Notes: generated from the letters alone by a model not told the origin. DNA of 64,000 nt from UBA2334 sp049653005 (GCA_049653005.1 JBASFL010000028.1:1-64000); one strand, 5' to 3'; shown: positions 50,552 through 60,193, counted from the stretch's first letter. Numbers and translations are program-made.

Positions 50552-53149
50552 ATGAGTTTTGATCTCCACGCCCCGTCATTCACCCCTTCCGGTTTCGGAG
50601 AGTCCACCGGCCTGCTGCAAGGCCTGAACCCCGAACAGTTGGCCGCCGTCACGCTGGCGCACGGCCATGCGCTGGTGCTGGCCGGGGCGGGCTCAGGCAA
50701 AACCCGGGTGTTGACCACCCGCATGGCCTGGCTGATGCAAACGGGCCAGGTGGGCCCCGGCGGGCTGATGGCCGTGACCTTCACCAACAAAGCCGCCAAA
50801 GAAATGCTGGTGCGCCTGCAAGCCATGCTGCCCATCAACGCACGCGGCATGTGGGTGGGCACCTTCCACGGCCTGTGCAACCGGCTGCTGCGCGCGCACT
50901 GGAAAGCCGCCAACCTGCCGCAGGCGTTTCAAATTCTGGACACGCAAGACCAGTTGTCTGCCGTCAAACGCCTGTGCAAGCAGTTTGCGGTGGACGACGA
51001 GCGTTTTCCGGCCAAGCAACTCACCTGGTTTTTTGCCAGTTGCAAAGAAGAGGGCATGCGCCCCGCCGACGTGCCCGTGCGCGACGACGACACCCGCAAA
51101 AAAGTGGAGCTGTACCAGCTGTACGAAGACCAGTGCCAGCGCGAAGGCGTGGTGGACTTTGCCGAGCTGCTGCTGCGCAGTTTCGAGCTGCTGCGCGACC
51201 ACGCCGAGATACGCGAGCACTACCAACGGCGCTTTCGCCACATCCTGGTGGACGAGTTTCAAGACACCAACAAGCTGCAATACGCCTGGCTGAAACAACT
51301 GGTGGGCCCTGAAACCGCGGTGCTGGCCGTGGGCGACGACGACCAGAGCATTTACGCCTTCCGTGGCGCCCGCGTGGGCAACATGACCGACTTTGTGCGC
51401 GAGTTCAACGTGGGCGCACAAATCAAGCTGGAGCAAAACTACCGCAGCCACAGCAACATCCTCGACTCGGCCAACCACCTGATCGGGCACAACAGCCAGC
51501 GCCTGGGCAAAAACCTGCGCACCGACCAGGGCGCGGGCGAGCCGGTGCGTGTGTTTGAAAGCCCCACCGACTTTGACGAGGCCCGCTGGGTGGTGGACGA
51601 GGTGCGCCAGCTCGTGCGCGGCATGGGCGACCAGCCCGCCGTGCCCCGCCACGAAATTGCGCTGCTCTACCGCAGCAACGCGCAAAGCCGGGTGCTGGAA
51701 ACTTCGCTGTTCAACGCCGGGGTGGCCTACAAGGTGTACGGCGGCTTGCGCTTTTTCGAGCGTGCCGAAATCAAACACGCCCTGGCCTACCTGCGCCTGC
51801 TGGAGAACCCGCGTGATGACACCAGCTTTTTGCGCGTGGTCAACTTTCCGCCCCGGGGCATCGGGGCCCGCAGCATCGAGCAGCTGCAAGACGTGGCCCG
51901 CACCAGCGGCTGCGCGCTGTTCGACGCTGTCAGCGCCCTAGGCGGTCGTGCCGGTGCGGCGGTGGGTGCCTTTGTGGCCAAGCTCGACGTGTTGCGCGAA
52001 GCCACCCAGGGCAAAACCCTGCGCGACACCGTGCAAGTGGTGCTGGATCACAGCGGCCTGCTGGCCCACTTCAAGGCCGACAAAGACGGTGCCGACCGCG
52101 TGGAAAACCTGGAAGAACTGGTCAACGCCGCCGAGAGTTTTGTGATGAACGAAGGCTTTGGCCGAGATGCGGTGGGGCTGAGCCAGTCGCCCGCCAGCCA
52201 GGGGCTGTTGCCCGAGCCCAACCCTGGCACGCCCAAACCCCGTCTGTCGCTGGACGATGCCCTGGCCGAAGCCAATGACCAGGCCCGCTACCAAGATGTG
52301 GATGGTGAGCAAAGCGGCTTTGATTTCGATGCCCCCTTTGCCGAGTTGCCACCGCAAACCCCCATTTGGGCCGACCCGGTGGACACCGGTGTGTCTGCCG
52401 GGCTGGACGGGTTGGCCGACGACACGGGCGAAACCCTTTCGCCCCTGGTGGCCTTCCTCACCCACGCCGCGCTGGAGGCGGGCGACAACCAGGCCCAGGC
52501 GGGCCAAGACGCCGTGCAGCTGATGACCGTGCACGCGGCCAAGGGGCTGGAGTTCGACTGCGTGTTCATCTCCGGGTTGGAAGAGGGCCTGTTCCCCCAC
52601 GAAAACGCGGCCTCTGACCGCGCCGGGCTGGAGGAAGAGCGCCGCCTGATGTACGTGGCCATCACCCGCGCCCGCAAGCGGCTGTACCTCAGCCACTCGC
52701 AAACGCGCATGCTGCACGGCCAAACCCGCTACAACGCCCGCAGCCGGTTTTTTGACGAGTTGCCCGAAAGCTGCCTGCGCTGGCTCACGCCCAAAGCGGG
52801 CGCTGGGTTCGGGGGCATGGCAGGCTCGGGCTTCGGGGGCGGTGGCAGTGCCTGGGGCGGTAACTTTTCCAGAGCTGAAAAACCATACCCATCAAGCGCT
52901 GGAGGCCATTTTGGCTATAAACCAGCCGCCACACCCGTGTTCAGCGCAGGCCCCGCACTGGAGCCCAAGTCTGGCCGGGGCACCGACATCGCGGTGGGCA
53001 AAAAAGTGTTCCACGCCAAGTTTGGCGAGGGCAAGGTGTTGACCGTGGAAGGCGCAGGGGCCGATGCGCGCGCCCAAATCAACTTTCCCCGCCACGGCGT
53101 GAAGTGGCTGGCGCTGTCGGTGGCCAAGCTCACGCCGGTGGACGACTGA
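50552..53149 (+). CDS. uvrD: UvrD/Rep-type DNA helicase II
   Basis: An 865-residue superfamily 1A helicase for nucleotide-excision and mismatch repair. Motifs: Q NPEQLAAV, I LAGAGSGKTRVL, Ia AVTFTNKAAKEM, II LVDEFQDTN, III AVGDDDQSIYAFRGA, IV EQNYRSH, V TVHAAKGLEFDCVFI, VI VAITRARKRLYLS. Residues about 535-660 hold a family-typical but long loop. The C-terminal linker includes a stretch translated from the dispersed repeat (RAEKPYPSSAGGHFGYKP), then the conserved tail (KVFHAKFGEGKVLTVEGAG) of UvrD. Divergent from guaC with a 190-base gap. Confidence 0.95.
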   Translation: MSFDLHAPSFTPSGFGESTGLLQGLNPEQLAAVTLAHGHALVLAGAGSGKTRVLTTRMAWLMQTGQVGPGGLMAVTFTNKAAKEMLVRLQAMLPINARGMWVGTFHGLCNRLLRAHWKAANLPQAFQILDTQDQLSAVKRLCKQFAVDDERFPAKQLTWFFASCKEEGMRPADVPVRDDDTRKKVELYQLYEDQCQREGVVDFAELLLRSFELLRDHAEIREHYQRRFRHILVDEFQDTNKLQYAWLKQLVGPETAVLAVGDDDQSIYAFRGARVGNMTDFVREFNVGAQIKLEQNYRSHSNILDSANHLIGHNSQRLGKNLRTDQGAGEPVRVFESPTDFDEARWVVDEVRQLVRGMGDQPAVPRHEIALLYRSNAQSRVLETSLFNAGVAYKVYGGLRFFERAEIKHALAYLRLLENPRDDTSFLRVVNFPPRGIGARSIEQLQDVARTSGCALFDAVSALGGRAGAAVGAFVAKLDVLREATQGKTLRDTVQVVLDHSGLLAHFKADKDGADRVENLEELVNAAESFVMNEGFGRDAVGLSQSPASQGLLPEPNPGTPKPRLSLDDALAEANDQARYQDVDGEQSGFDFDAPFAELPPQTPIWADPVDTGVSAGLDGLADDTGETLSPLVAFLTHAALEAGDNQAQAGQDAVQLMTVHAAKGLEFDCVFISGLEEGLFPHENAASDRAGLEEERRLMYVAITRARKRLYLSHSQTRMLHGQTRYNARSRFFDELPESCLRWLTPKAGAGFGGMAGSGFGGGGSAWGGNFSRAEKPYPSSAGGHFGYKPAATPVFSAGPALEPKSGRGTDIAVGKKVFHAKFGEGKVLTVEGAGADARAQINFPRHGVKWLALSVAKLTPVDD
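52866..52918 (+). repeat. Dispersed repeat, copy D, inside the uvrD coding frame
   Basis: AGAGCTGAAAAACCATACCC followed by CAAGCGCTGGAGGCC and ATTTTGGCTAT. It keeps the uvrD frame and encodes the variable linker before the last conserved segment. Confidence 0.7.
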
Positions 53150-53191
53150 GCTTGGGCTGTTGTTATCGCCCAAAAAATGGGTTGCTGTGGT

Positions 53192-55084
53192 TCATTGCCC
53201 AGACCAAGCGTAGTAACCAACGCCCTCGTACTGGTAGGTGGGCCGGGTGGCGATGATGTGGTCCCGCTCGGCTGCGCTCATGGTGTAGAAATGGGTGCCT
53301 GTGTCACGGTTGAAAAAGCGAAAGAGGGGGCTGTTGCTGCCGTCAGAGCCCGTTTTTGCATGCCATGCTGGGCCTTCGTAACCAAACGTGGGGTAAGCGG
53401 CTGCAACGTGGTCACGTTCAAGCAAGTTGATGGTGTAGAAATGTGCGCCAGTTGCTGTGTTGTAGAAGCGGTATACAGGGCTTAAGCCAGCAGTTGCCGC
53501 GCTGTACGCATAGAACGCCTCACCCTCGTACACGTAATTGGGCAACGTTGCCACGACCCAATCACGTTCAGCGGCACTGCCTGTGAAGAAATGGGCATTT
53601 GTGGCTGTGTTGTAGAAACGGTAGACCGGCGTTCGCTTGGCAGAAGGCTCAACTGGGCTTGTGCTTGATGGGCGAAGCCAAGCTGACAAGCCTTGGTTGA
53701 ATGGGGTGTCGAACCGGCCATAAACATCAAAACCTGTGGGGTTTGTGCATGACGAAGTGCCGCCTGTCAGCGTTCCAATCAGGTATTGGTTTCCGTTTAT
53801 TTCCACGAACAAACCAGAGCCGCTGCTACCCGGTTCTGTGACCCCTCGATTCCATCTGACCGCAATGTGTGTGCCGGAAGCCGACGAGCTGCCGAGACAA
53901 TACGACGATTCACAGTTGGCATAACCGGTTGATGTGCCTGTCGAAATTTTTTGCACATCGCCTTTGGGGTGATGCACGCTGGCGATTGCCGTTCCACTGG
54001 TGACCGTTTCCACGGACCAACCGAGGTAGTTCACACCACTGGGGGGGGCTTGGTTCAATCGAAGCAAACTGGTGTCAGTGCTGGTTTGCGTGTTCAGCAG
54101 CGTTGCTCCGCCGCTGCGGGCCTGGGCGGTGTAGGCGGACGTACCCGATTGGCATGCGCTCGCTTGGTAAAACCAGAACGTTTGCAAAGTTGATGCCGCA
54201 GACTGGGTGTCAATGCAGTGGTTGGCCGTCAGGAAATAAGGTGTGGTGCTGTTGCTGGTGTCATTGACCAACGAGCCGGTGCAGAGGTATGAGGAGCCTG
54301 TCGAGGTGTCTGTGAACACCATACGCGCCACGCCACGGCCCGTGTTTTCCCAGTTTGCCTCGCACTTGATGTCGGCATGGCAGGACCCACTTTCACCAAT
54401 TTTCTGAAATGCCGCAGGTGCATCGGGCGATACGCTGATTCTGGACAACGTTGGAATGGCAATCTTTTGGGCGCCGGGAGATACCCCGCTGGGCAGGTAT
54501 ACCTCCAGGGTCACCACAGAACCCTGGATGTAAGGCCCCACATACGTTCGACTGGCAGGGTCACCAGGGCGTTCGGCCAAGTTTCTGAACAAGGTGTTGT
54601 GTACGTCATAGCCACTCACCTCGGTCGTCTCACCCTCTGTGGCCCCCGAAAAAACCACCGTTGCTCGAGGGTCCAGGTTTTCAATGGCCAATGCCAGACG
54701 CGTACCGGTTGCACCCTCACTGACAAACCGGATGGCCGCCACGTGGCTACCGTCAGCCAACGACTCCCAAGCCCAAGTGGCTGCGAGTTTCTGGGTAGTG
54801 TCGGTGGCTGATACGCGCAACCCCTCACCTATTTTCAAAGGCATGGGCGCTTGCCCGCCTTGGGATTGAGGGGCTTCCTTTGCAGCAGCCTGAAACTCTC
54901 CAACGCGAACCTCTGGGAGCGGGCGCAACCGGCGCTGTCGTTGGGCAATCGGTTGTTTCTCGGTGGTCGGCGTAAATGCCGTGAGCAGGTTTGCTGTTTT
55001 CAGTTGGGGCGGCGTGCCTTGCTGACCCCAAGCCGGATTTCCCCAAGGACATGCGGCAGCAAAAAACACCCAGCACATGAGCAT
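53192..55084 (-). CDS. Secreted trypsin-like serine protease with three DUF5648-type repeats
   Basis: About 630 residues. The catalytic triad is visible: His in YFLTANHCIDT, Asp in TSTDTSLLRL and Ser in EPGSSGSGLF. This resembles lysyl endopeptidase-like proteases, which start from an export signal and pro-region. The C-terminus has three copies of a 45-residue module of the kind PVYRFYNTATNAHFFTGSAAERD...YEG.AFYA (about residues 490-630), thought to bind cell walls or carbohydrate. MLMCWVFFAAACPWGNPAWG is the best signal peptide, so the ATG at 55084 is chosen; ATGs at 55210 and 55270 are in frame but have no ribosome site. Confidence 0.8.
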   Translation of the reverse strand: MLMCWVFFAAACPWGNPAWGQQGTPPQLKTANLLTAFTPTTEKQPIAQRQRRLRPLPEVRVGEFQAAAKEAPQSQGGQAPMPLKIGEGLRVSATDTTQKLAATWAWESLADGSHVAAIRFVSEGATGTRLALAIENLDPRATVVFSGATEGETTEVSGYDVHNTLFRNLAERPGDPASRTYVGPYIQGSVVTLEVYLPSGVSPGAQKIAIPTLSRISVSPDAPAAFQKIGESGSCHADIKCEANWENTGRGVARMVFTDTSTGSSYLCTGSLVNDTSNSTTPYFLTANHCIDTQSAASTLQTFWFYQASACQSGTSAYTAQARSGGATLLNTQTSTDTSLLRLNQAPPSGVNYLGWSVETVTSGTAIASVHHPKGDVQKISTGTSTGYANCESSYCLGSSSASGTHIAVRWNRGVTEPGSSGSGLFVEINGNQYLIGTLTGGTSSCTNPTGFDVYGRFDTPFNQGLSAWLRPSSTSPVEPSAKRTPVYRFYNTATNAHFFTGSAAERDWVVATLPNYVYEGEAFYAYSAATAGLSPVYRFYNTATGAHFYTINLLERDHVAAAYPTFGYEGPAWHAKTGSDGSNSPLFRFFNRDTGTHFYTMSAAERDHIIATRPTYQYEGVGYYAWSGQ

Positions 55085-55325
55085 GAAGCGATAGTTGCTG
55101 GTGCGCTTGTCAGCAGGTGAGCCATGTGCCGTTTTGGTTGCGAACAGGGCAAAGATAAAAAAACGTTGCTGAAAACAATCAAGTTGCCTGATATGCACTG
55201 CTGTTGACATTTTGATGTTGTGCCGGAGGGGGGTGGAAACGTTTGTTATAAAAACCAGCGCTTCCACCATTTTATCTGACCAGTGCGCTCGTGCGTTTTG
55301 AACCTAATTATTCACATCTTCAGAA

Positions 55326-56390
55326 TTACCGTTGATGCAGGTTGAAAAATGCTTTCATTTTTTTGGATATTTCATCAGCCTCTTCAGCTGAGGCAGCCTT
55401 AGGGCTGATTTGAGATGGTGTTGATTCAATTTCGGAGATTTGAATCACCTTGTTTTGATGTTTTTCTGTTCTGATTTGAAATGTATTGCTGTCATTGATG
55501 GACAAGGCAGTCGCAGTTGGATTGACAAGTCCGGTTACTGTCCCATCCGGTGTATTTACCAGATCAGAAGCGCAACTGCTTGCGGATTGCGATGGTGAGC
55601 AGTATTCATAAATTCCAGAAATGGAGTTTCCTGAAGATACGTTGAACGCGAAAACGTCTAGATAGCTCTGGGGATCGGCAATCAAGCAAAGAAACTGAAA
55701 TCCAGCACTTAACGTTGTACACGCAATCGGATATTGAGATCCAATTACACTGGCGACCAGGCCCTGTCCATCAGAGGTCCTGTTGGCACTTGAGAATCTG
55801 ACTGAATCTGTATAAACAGTGGACGATCCCGTGAATTTGTAATTGAGCGTTACCATGCCATACAGCTTCGCCAGCCCTGTGGGTGTTGTTGGTGTGGGCG
55901 TCGTTGGTGCGGCTTGGTTTGTAATGCTTGTGACCGTAAAGCTCTGCTTTGACTGACTCCAATTCAGCGTTGCGGTTGAACCCGATTTGGGGAAGTCGGC
56001 CACGATCACTTGTTTTGATGTGTTTTGAAGAAAATCGACTCCACCGGATTTAACTGTGTTGAAGTTGGCTTCTCCAAATTTAACGCCGTCTGCAAACATT
56101 TTAACGTTGTGTGAACCTTGTGAGAAATTGTTGAAATTTACCAAAAGGGAGTATCCTGCATTTGATTTTCCACAAATGCTTGTAACGTCTCCCCGTTCAC
56201 TGCCTACATATCCGAATCCGATGGATTTTCCATCAATAATGGCTTCAACTTTTGATGCACTGCAGTGCCAGCCAGAAATTATTCCAATGCCAGATTCTGT
56301 GGAGTTTGGTGCTGGATTTTCCATTGCGCCCTGGGAAAATGCAGGTGATGAGATTGCTGCAAAAAGTGCCGAAAAAATTTTGAATTTCAT
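55326..56390 (-). CDS. Secreted protein of unknown function
   Basis: A 354-residue protein with a Sec signal (MKFKIFSALFAAISSPAFSQ). Residues about 22-120 form a domain with GIGIISGWHCSASKVEAIID, GYVGSERGDVTSICGKSNAG and GSHNVKMFADG, a pattern (SGW.C.A..ve..DG....G..R.D....CG....GY....) I know from other secreted proteins of beta-proteobacteria; function unknown. A Thr/Pro linker (TTPTPTTPTG) leads to a second beta-rich domain. The gene is clearly AT-richer than its neighbours, so it may be acquired. Confidence 0.72.
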   Translation of the reverse strand: MKFKIFSALFAAISSPAFSQGAMENPAPNSTESGIGIISGWHCSASKVEAIIDGKSIGFGYVGSERGDVTSICGKSNAGYSLLVNFNNFSQGSHNVKMFADGVKFGEANFNTVKSGGVDFLQNTSKQVIVADFPKSGSTATLNWSQSKQSFTVTSITNQAAPTTPTPTTPTGLAKLYGMVTLNYKFTGSSTVYTDSVRFSSANRTSDGQGLVASVIGSQYPIACTTLSAGFQFLCLIADPQSYLDVFAFNVSSGNSISGIYEYCSPSQSASSCASDLVNTPDGTVTGLVNPTATALSINDSNTFQIRTEKHQNKVIQISEIESTPSQISPKAASAEEADEISKKMKAFFNLHQR

Positions 56391-56521
56391 GTAAGAGGTT
56401 TTTCTAAAATAGAATGAGGAGGTGGTGCTTTTGAAATTTGCCGAGATGATAAAATTTTATTTTTTTAATTAGTTTGATGGCATCCCCCATTTGGGGGAGT
56501 TGTGGTCGTTTCACCACAAGC

Positions 56522-56560
56522 AAAAAAAAAACCGTGGTGGCCTTGTGGGCCACCACGGTT
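56522..56560 (-). terminator. Terminator at the end of the porin gene
   Basis: Thirteen-base stem AACCGTGGTGGCC / GGCCACCACGGTT with a TTGTG loop; on the complement it runs into nine T residues. It terminates the leftward porin message. The remaining part of 56391-56664 holds only a TCCCCC-attt-GGGGGA hairpin near 56484. Confidence 0.9.
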
Positions 56561-56664
56561 GAAAAATCACGCGGGCTCTGATTGCAATTGCTTGCGCCGC
56601 GCCACCGTGGAAAAACGAGAAACCGGGGGTGTGCACCGCCGCAGCGGTGCACGGGGGACGAACG

Positions 56665-57645
56665 TCAGAAATCGTGGCGCACGCCCACTGCGTACAGCTT
56701 GGTGTCGGCAGTTTTCACGCCAGCGCCGTTTTTGATTTCATGGGCGCGGTAACCGGCGTACACCTTGGTGCGCTTGGACAGCGAGTAGGCCGCGCCGAAA
56801 GCGAAGCCGCTGGCCTTGGCGGTGGTGGCACCGTTGACCTTGGTCTTGCTGTTGGCGTAGCCAGCGGACAGGGCCACGGCACCCATGGGTACGTTCACGC
56901 CGATGTTGAATTCGTTGTCGTCACCCAAGGCGGCGGTGGCACCGTCGCGCTTGTTGTAGCCGCCAGAGATGCTGGCCAGCCCCAAGTCATAAGAGCCCGA
57001 GAAAGCGATGTATTTGGCCGTGCCTTTTTCGTCTTGGTAGCCAAAACCGGCGTTCAAAGGACCGGCTTTGTAACCGGCTTTGATGGCGGTCATGTCTTTC
57101 TTGACGGCGGCGTCTTCGTCAAACGCGAATTCCACGCCGCCGTAAAAGCCACCCATGGCGGGCAGGCTGTAGGCCACTTTGTTGTTGAAGCGGCTGGCGT
57201 AGTCGCCGCCGGACTTGAACACACCGTTGGAGGCGGCGGTGAACGAAGAGTCGAACACGTCGCTGCTGATGGCCAGGGCGCGCACGTCGTCGTACACGGT
57301 GGTGCTGCGGCCCAGTTTCACTTCGCCGAAGCCACCCATCAGGCTCACGGTGGACTCGCCTTTGAAGAAGGGGTCTTGCGTGGTGCCTTCGTCGGCGTTG
57401 AAGCGGTTTTCCAGTTTGAAGCCGGTCTTCAGACCGCCGCCCAGGTCTTCCACACCGCGCATGCCCCAGCGAGATTGGGTCAAGCCAGCGTCGTTGCCGT
57501 TGAACATCTTGGTCACGCTGTTTTTGTTCAGCTCTTTCAGGCTGCCCACGGACGTGTCAACACGGCCATACAGGGTGACGGTGGACTGGGCCATGGCGGC
57601 ACCGGTGGAGGCCAGAACGGCCAGAGCGATCAGGCTCTTTTTCAT
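56665..57645 (-). CDS. General porin (Gram-negative OmpC type)
   Basis: A 326-residue outer-membrane trimeric porin of the beta-proteobacterial OmpC family. MKKSLIALAVLASTGAAMAQ is the signal peptide; the mature start STVTLYGRVDTSVGS and the terminal aromatic strand YAVGVRHDF (final Phe, needed for BAM assembly) are diagnostic. Repeated 'GLGDLKLG'-like and 'YxVGxxY' strands follow the 16-strand barrel, and the GGVEFAFDEDAA region forms loop 3. The ATG at 57645 has GGAGAA upstream. Likely well expressed; its context with phosphate-scavenging genes may be relevant. Confidence 0.92.
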   Translation of the reverse strand: MKKSLIALAVLASTGAAMAQSTVTLYGRVDTSVGSLKELNKNSVTKMFNGNDAGLTQSRWGMRGVEDLGGGLKTGFKLENRFNADEGTTQDPFFKGESTVSLMGGFGEVKLGRSTTVYDDVRALAISSDVFDSSFTAASNGVFKSGGDYASRFNNKVAYSLPAMGGFYGGVEFAFDEDAAVKKDMTAIKAGYKAGPLNAGFGYQDEKGTAKYIAFSGSYDLGLASISGGYNKRDGATAALGDDNEFNIGVNVPMGAVALSAGYANSKTKVNGATTAKASGFAFGAAYSLSKRTKVYAGYRAHEIKNGAGVKTADTKLYAVGVRHDF

Positions 57646-57804
57646 GAGAAATTCTCCAAAGTGTTGGTCGGTGGGGCTCGCCCGCAGGCAGTGGCCCCTG
57701 GTCCCGTTGCCGTGTGCAATCAGGTGCATGTATTCCAACCAGCAGGTGCGAAAGCTCTGTGACACAAGGGTTGAAACCCGCATTTGTTGTGAAAATGCAA
57801 CGTT

Positions 57805-60054
57805 TCAGGGCTTGCCGGTGCTGAGCATGCGGGTCCAGCCCGCGCCGTCGTTGTCATTGACCACCCACAGCTCTCCGTTGAACACCACCATGCCCTCGGC
57901 TTTTTCTTGCAAATAGTTGAAGTCGCGCCGCAGGTCTTTGACCAGGGTTTTGGTCAGCAGGGCGCCTTCGGTCACGTCGGCGGCCTTGACGCTGTAGACG
58001 CGTTTCACTTCGGCGTTGATGGCCTTGCCCTCGCCACCGCCCTTGTCGCGCTCCAGCAGCAGCAAGCGGCCGTCGGGCAGCAGGGTGATTTCAGACAGGC
58101 CCATCCAGAACTGTTTGGCGTCTGTGCTGTGTTGCTCCAGCGGGTACAGCGCGGTGGTCCAAGTGTTGGTGGGGATGTGCCATTTCACGATGGCGGCCTG
58201 GGGTTTGACCAGGTCGAAACCGCGTTGGATGGCCATGTACAGCGTGTGGCCGTCCGCGCTGGCGGTCACACCCTCAAAGCCGGTGCTGGTTTTGGGGTTG
58301 GCAAACCGGGCTTGTATGGCTGCAGGCAGTTTCACGCGCTGCTGCACCACACCGGCGGTGTTCACTTTGATGAGTTCGTTGCCATCCACCGTGGCGCCTT
58401 CGCTGGCCACCCAGAAGCCATCGGCCACGTGGGCGATGCCTTCAGGGTCCACCTTCAGGGGCTGGCCGTTGGCCTCGGTGAGCAGCGTGACCCGGTCGAT
58501 CACCATGCGGCCTTGGGCGCGCTCGGTGGGGTTGATGCGGTAGATGCGCGACTGGGCAAACGCGTTGTCAGGCACGGCATACAGGTGGGTGCCGTCGGTG
58601 GTGAGGCCCGACAAGGCCCCCCAGGCAATGCCCTCGTCGGCCACCAGTTGCGGCTCTTGCGTGTGGGCCGGTGCCCCTTGGGGGTGGAAGCGGTAAATGT
58701 TGAGTGAGCCTTCCACCTCGTTGGCGGTGACGAACAGTTGCTGCCCGTCAGCACGGCGGGTCACCGTGGCCAGGCCTTCGGGCGACATGCCGGTGGGCAG
58801 CAATTGCACGCGTTCGGGCTTGGCGGGGTTGCTGACGCGGTACACCTCGACAAACGAGCCCCGCTCGGACGACACCAGCAGGTGCGGCACGCCGCCGAAG
58901 CGGGCCGCCGCCACACCCTCAATTTCCACGCCCTTGGCGGCCGAGCGTCCATCGGGGTAGTGGCCGTGGCGCACGGCGTTGTGCTCGGTGGCGGCCCCGG
59001 TTTCAAACACCACGTCGCCCCGGGTGTTGAACAGGGTGAAACCCCGCCCGCCGGGCATCACACCGGCTTTGTCTTTTTTGCCATCGCCTTCGTTGGCGGT
59101 GGCGAACACGCCAGGGGCCACCCAGGCCACCGCGTCTGCCTCGCGGCGGCCGGTGAAGCTCTCGGTCAGGGCAATTTCTTTGTCTTTTTGCAGGTCGGCG
59201 TTGCCACTGCGCACCACGGTGCCGGTGGACAACACCTTGACCAGTTGTACCTTGCGCGGGTGGCTCAGGTCGATCAGCGCTGCCGCGTTGTTTTCTTGCA
59301 GGCTCACCACGGCCATGTGGTGTTGGGGGTCGATGGACACGAACTCGGGCTGCGGGTCTTCGGGGTACACCGCGCCGGGCAGGGCTTTGAGGGCTTGCAC
59401 CAGTTCGATGCTTTGCAGCCCGCTGTCGCTGCCGCCGTACAGGCTTTGCAGGCCCACCACGTCGATGCGGCCGGGGCGTTTGCCGCCCAGGGTGGCGTCG
59501 CCTTTGGCATCGCTTTCTTCGTCTTCAATGGCCACCACGGCCCGCAGGGTTTTGCCACTGCCGTGCAGGGCCAGTGAGTCGGGGCCTGTGCCCACGGTGA
59601 TGTCTTTCACCGGTTTCACCTGGCGGGGGTTGGTGATGTCGAACACGCGCACAAAACCCCGGCGGGCGTGGTGCACGTCGTCGTCCATCCGCACGGCCAC
59701 CACGGCAAAGCGGCCGTCGGGTGTGATGGCCACCGAGGTGGGCTCGCCCACACCGCCCACCCGAACGTCCACACGGGGCAGGGTTTGGGGGCGGGCGGGC
59801 GTGGTGATGTCCACCAGGCCCAGGGTGCCCGCGTCGGCGCTGGTGTAGACCAGGGTGAGCCCATTGGGTGTGGCGGCCACGATTTCGGCCACGCCGTTCA
59901 CCGCGTGGTGGGCCACCATGGCAAAGCTGCCGGGCGTGGTGGTGAGGGGGTTGGGGGCCGTGGCGGCGCGTTGGGCCAGGGCGTTGACGCCCGAAAAAGC
60001 CACGGCCAATGCCGCGGTCAGGGTCAACAGGGGGTGTTTGGAAGAGGAGTGCAT
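57805..60054 (-). CDS. Esterase-like/phytase-domain secreted protein
   Basis: A 749-residue exported protein. Signal MHSSSKHPLLTLTAALAVAFSGVNALAQ (quoted in part: LLTLTAALAVAFSGVNALAQ). The first half is beta-propeller-like (EIVAATPNGLTLVYTSADAG, VAITPDGRFAVVAVR). The second half (about 480-749) is the esterase-like-phytase domain: IAWGALSGLTTDGTHLYAVPDNAFAQSRIYRI, GFEGVTASADGHTLYMAIQR and LPDGRLLLLERDKGGG. Such proteins are thought to hydrolyse phosphate esters in the periplasm or outside. A Pho-box-like repeat lies upstream, and PhoX genes follow on the right. Confidence 0.85.
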   Translation of the reverse strand: MHSSSKHPLLTLTAALAVAFSGVNALAQRAATAPNPLTTTPGSFAMVAHHAVNGVAEIVAATPNGLTLVYTSADAGTLGLVDITTPARPQTLPRVDVRVGGVGEPTSVAITPDGRFAVVAVRMDDDVHHARRGFVRVFDITNPRQVKPVKDITVGTGPDSLALHGSGKTLRAVVAIEDEESDAKGDATLGGKRPGRIDVVGLQSLYGGSDSGLQSIELVQALKALPGAVYPEDPQPEFVSIDPQHHMAVVSLQENNAAALIDLSHPRKVQLVKVLSTGTVVRSGNADLQKDKEIALTESFTGRREADAVAWVAPGVFATANEGDGKKDKAGVMPGGRGFTLFNTRGDVVFETGAATEHNAVRHGHYPDGRSAAKGVEIEGVAAARFGGVPHLLVSSERGSFVEVYRVSNPAKPERVQLLPTGMSPEGLATVTRRADGQQLFVTANEVEGSLNIYRFHPQGAPAHTQEPQLVADEGIAWGALSGLTTDGTHLYAVPDNAFAQSRIYRINPTERAQGRMVIDRVTLLTEANGQPLKVDPEGIAHVADGFWVASEGATVDGNELIKVNTAGVVQQRVKLPAAIQARFANPKTSTGFEGVTASADGHTLYMAIQRGFDLVKPQAAIVKWHIPTNTWTTALYPLEQHSTDAKQFWMGLSEITLLPDGRLLLLERDKGGGEGKAINAEVKRVYSVKAADVTEGALLTKTLVKDLRRDFNYLQEKAEGMVVFNGELWVVNDNDGAGWTRMLSTGKP

Positions 60055-60099
60055 GGCGGGTGGGGTGCAGTGAAACAACCCGCCCAGCCTAAGCCGCTG

Positions 60100-60118
60100 G
60101 TGTGACAGCGGTGTGAAT
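60100..60118 (-). promoter_or_regulatory. Pho-box-like repeat upstream of the phytase-like gene
   Basis: On the complement ATTCACAC-cgc-TGTCACAC gives two TCAC half-sites exactly 11 bases apart, the period of PhoB-binding direct repeats (consensus CTGTCAT-N4-CTGTCAT). It lies 46 bases before the start codon. Confidence 0.5.
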
Positions 60119-60120
60119 GC

Positions 60121-60175
60121 AAATGAATAGCTGACTCTTCAATACCAAAAAGCGGTAGAGGCCAATTTCATACAA
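60121..60175 (-). repeat. Degenerate dispersed repeat, copy E
   Basis: ATGAATAGCTGACTCTTCAA then AAAAAGCGGTAGAGGCCAAT recalls the AGCTG...AGCGCT.GAGGCC pattern of the other copies, but with several changes. It occupies the gap between the phytase-like gene and the small gene at 60194. Confidence 0.4.
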
Positions 60176-60193
60176 GAAAACACGAGCGGCCGC

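Noticed and set aside
57740..57790. Pho box upstream of the porin
   Set aside because: TCAC/TCAA motifs are present, but their spacing is 12 and 18 bases, not 11, so the match was judged too weak.
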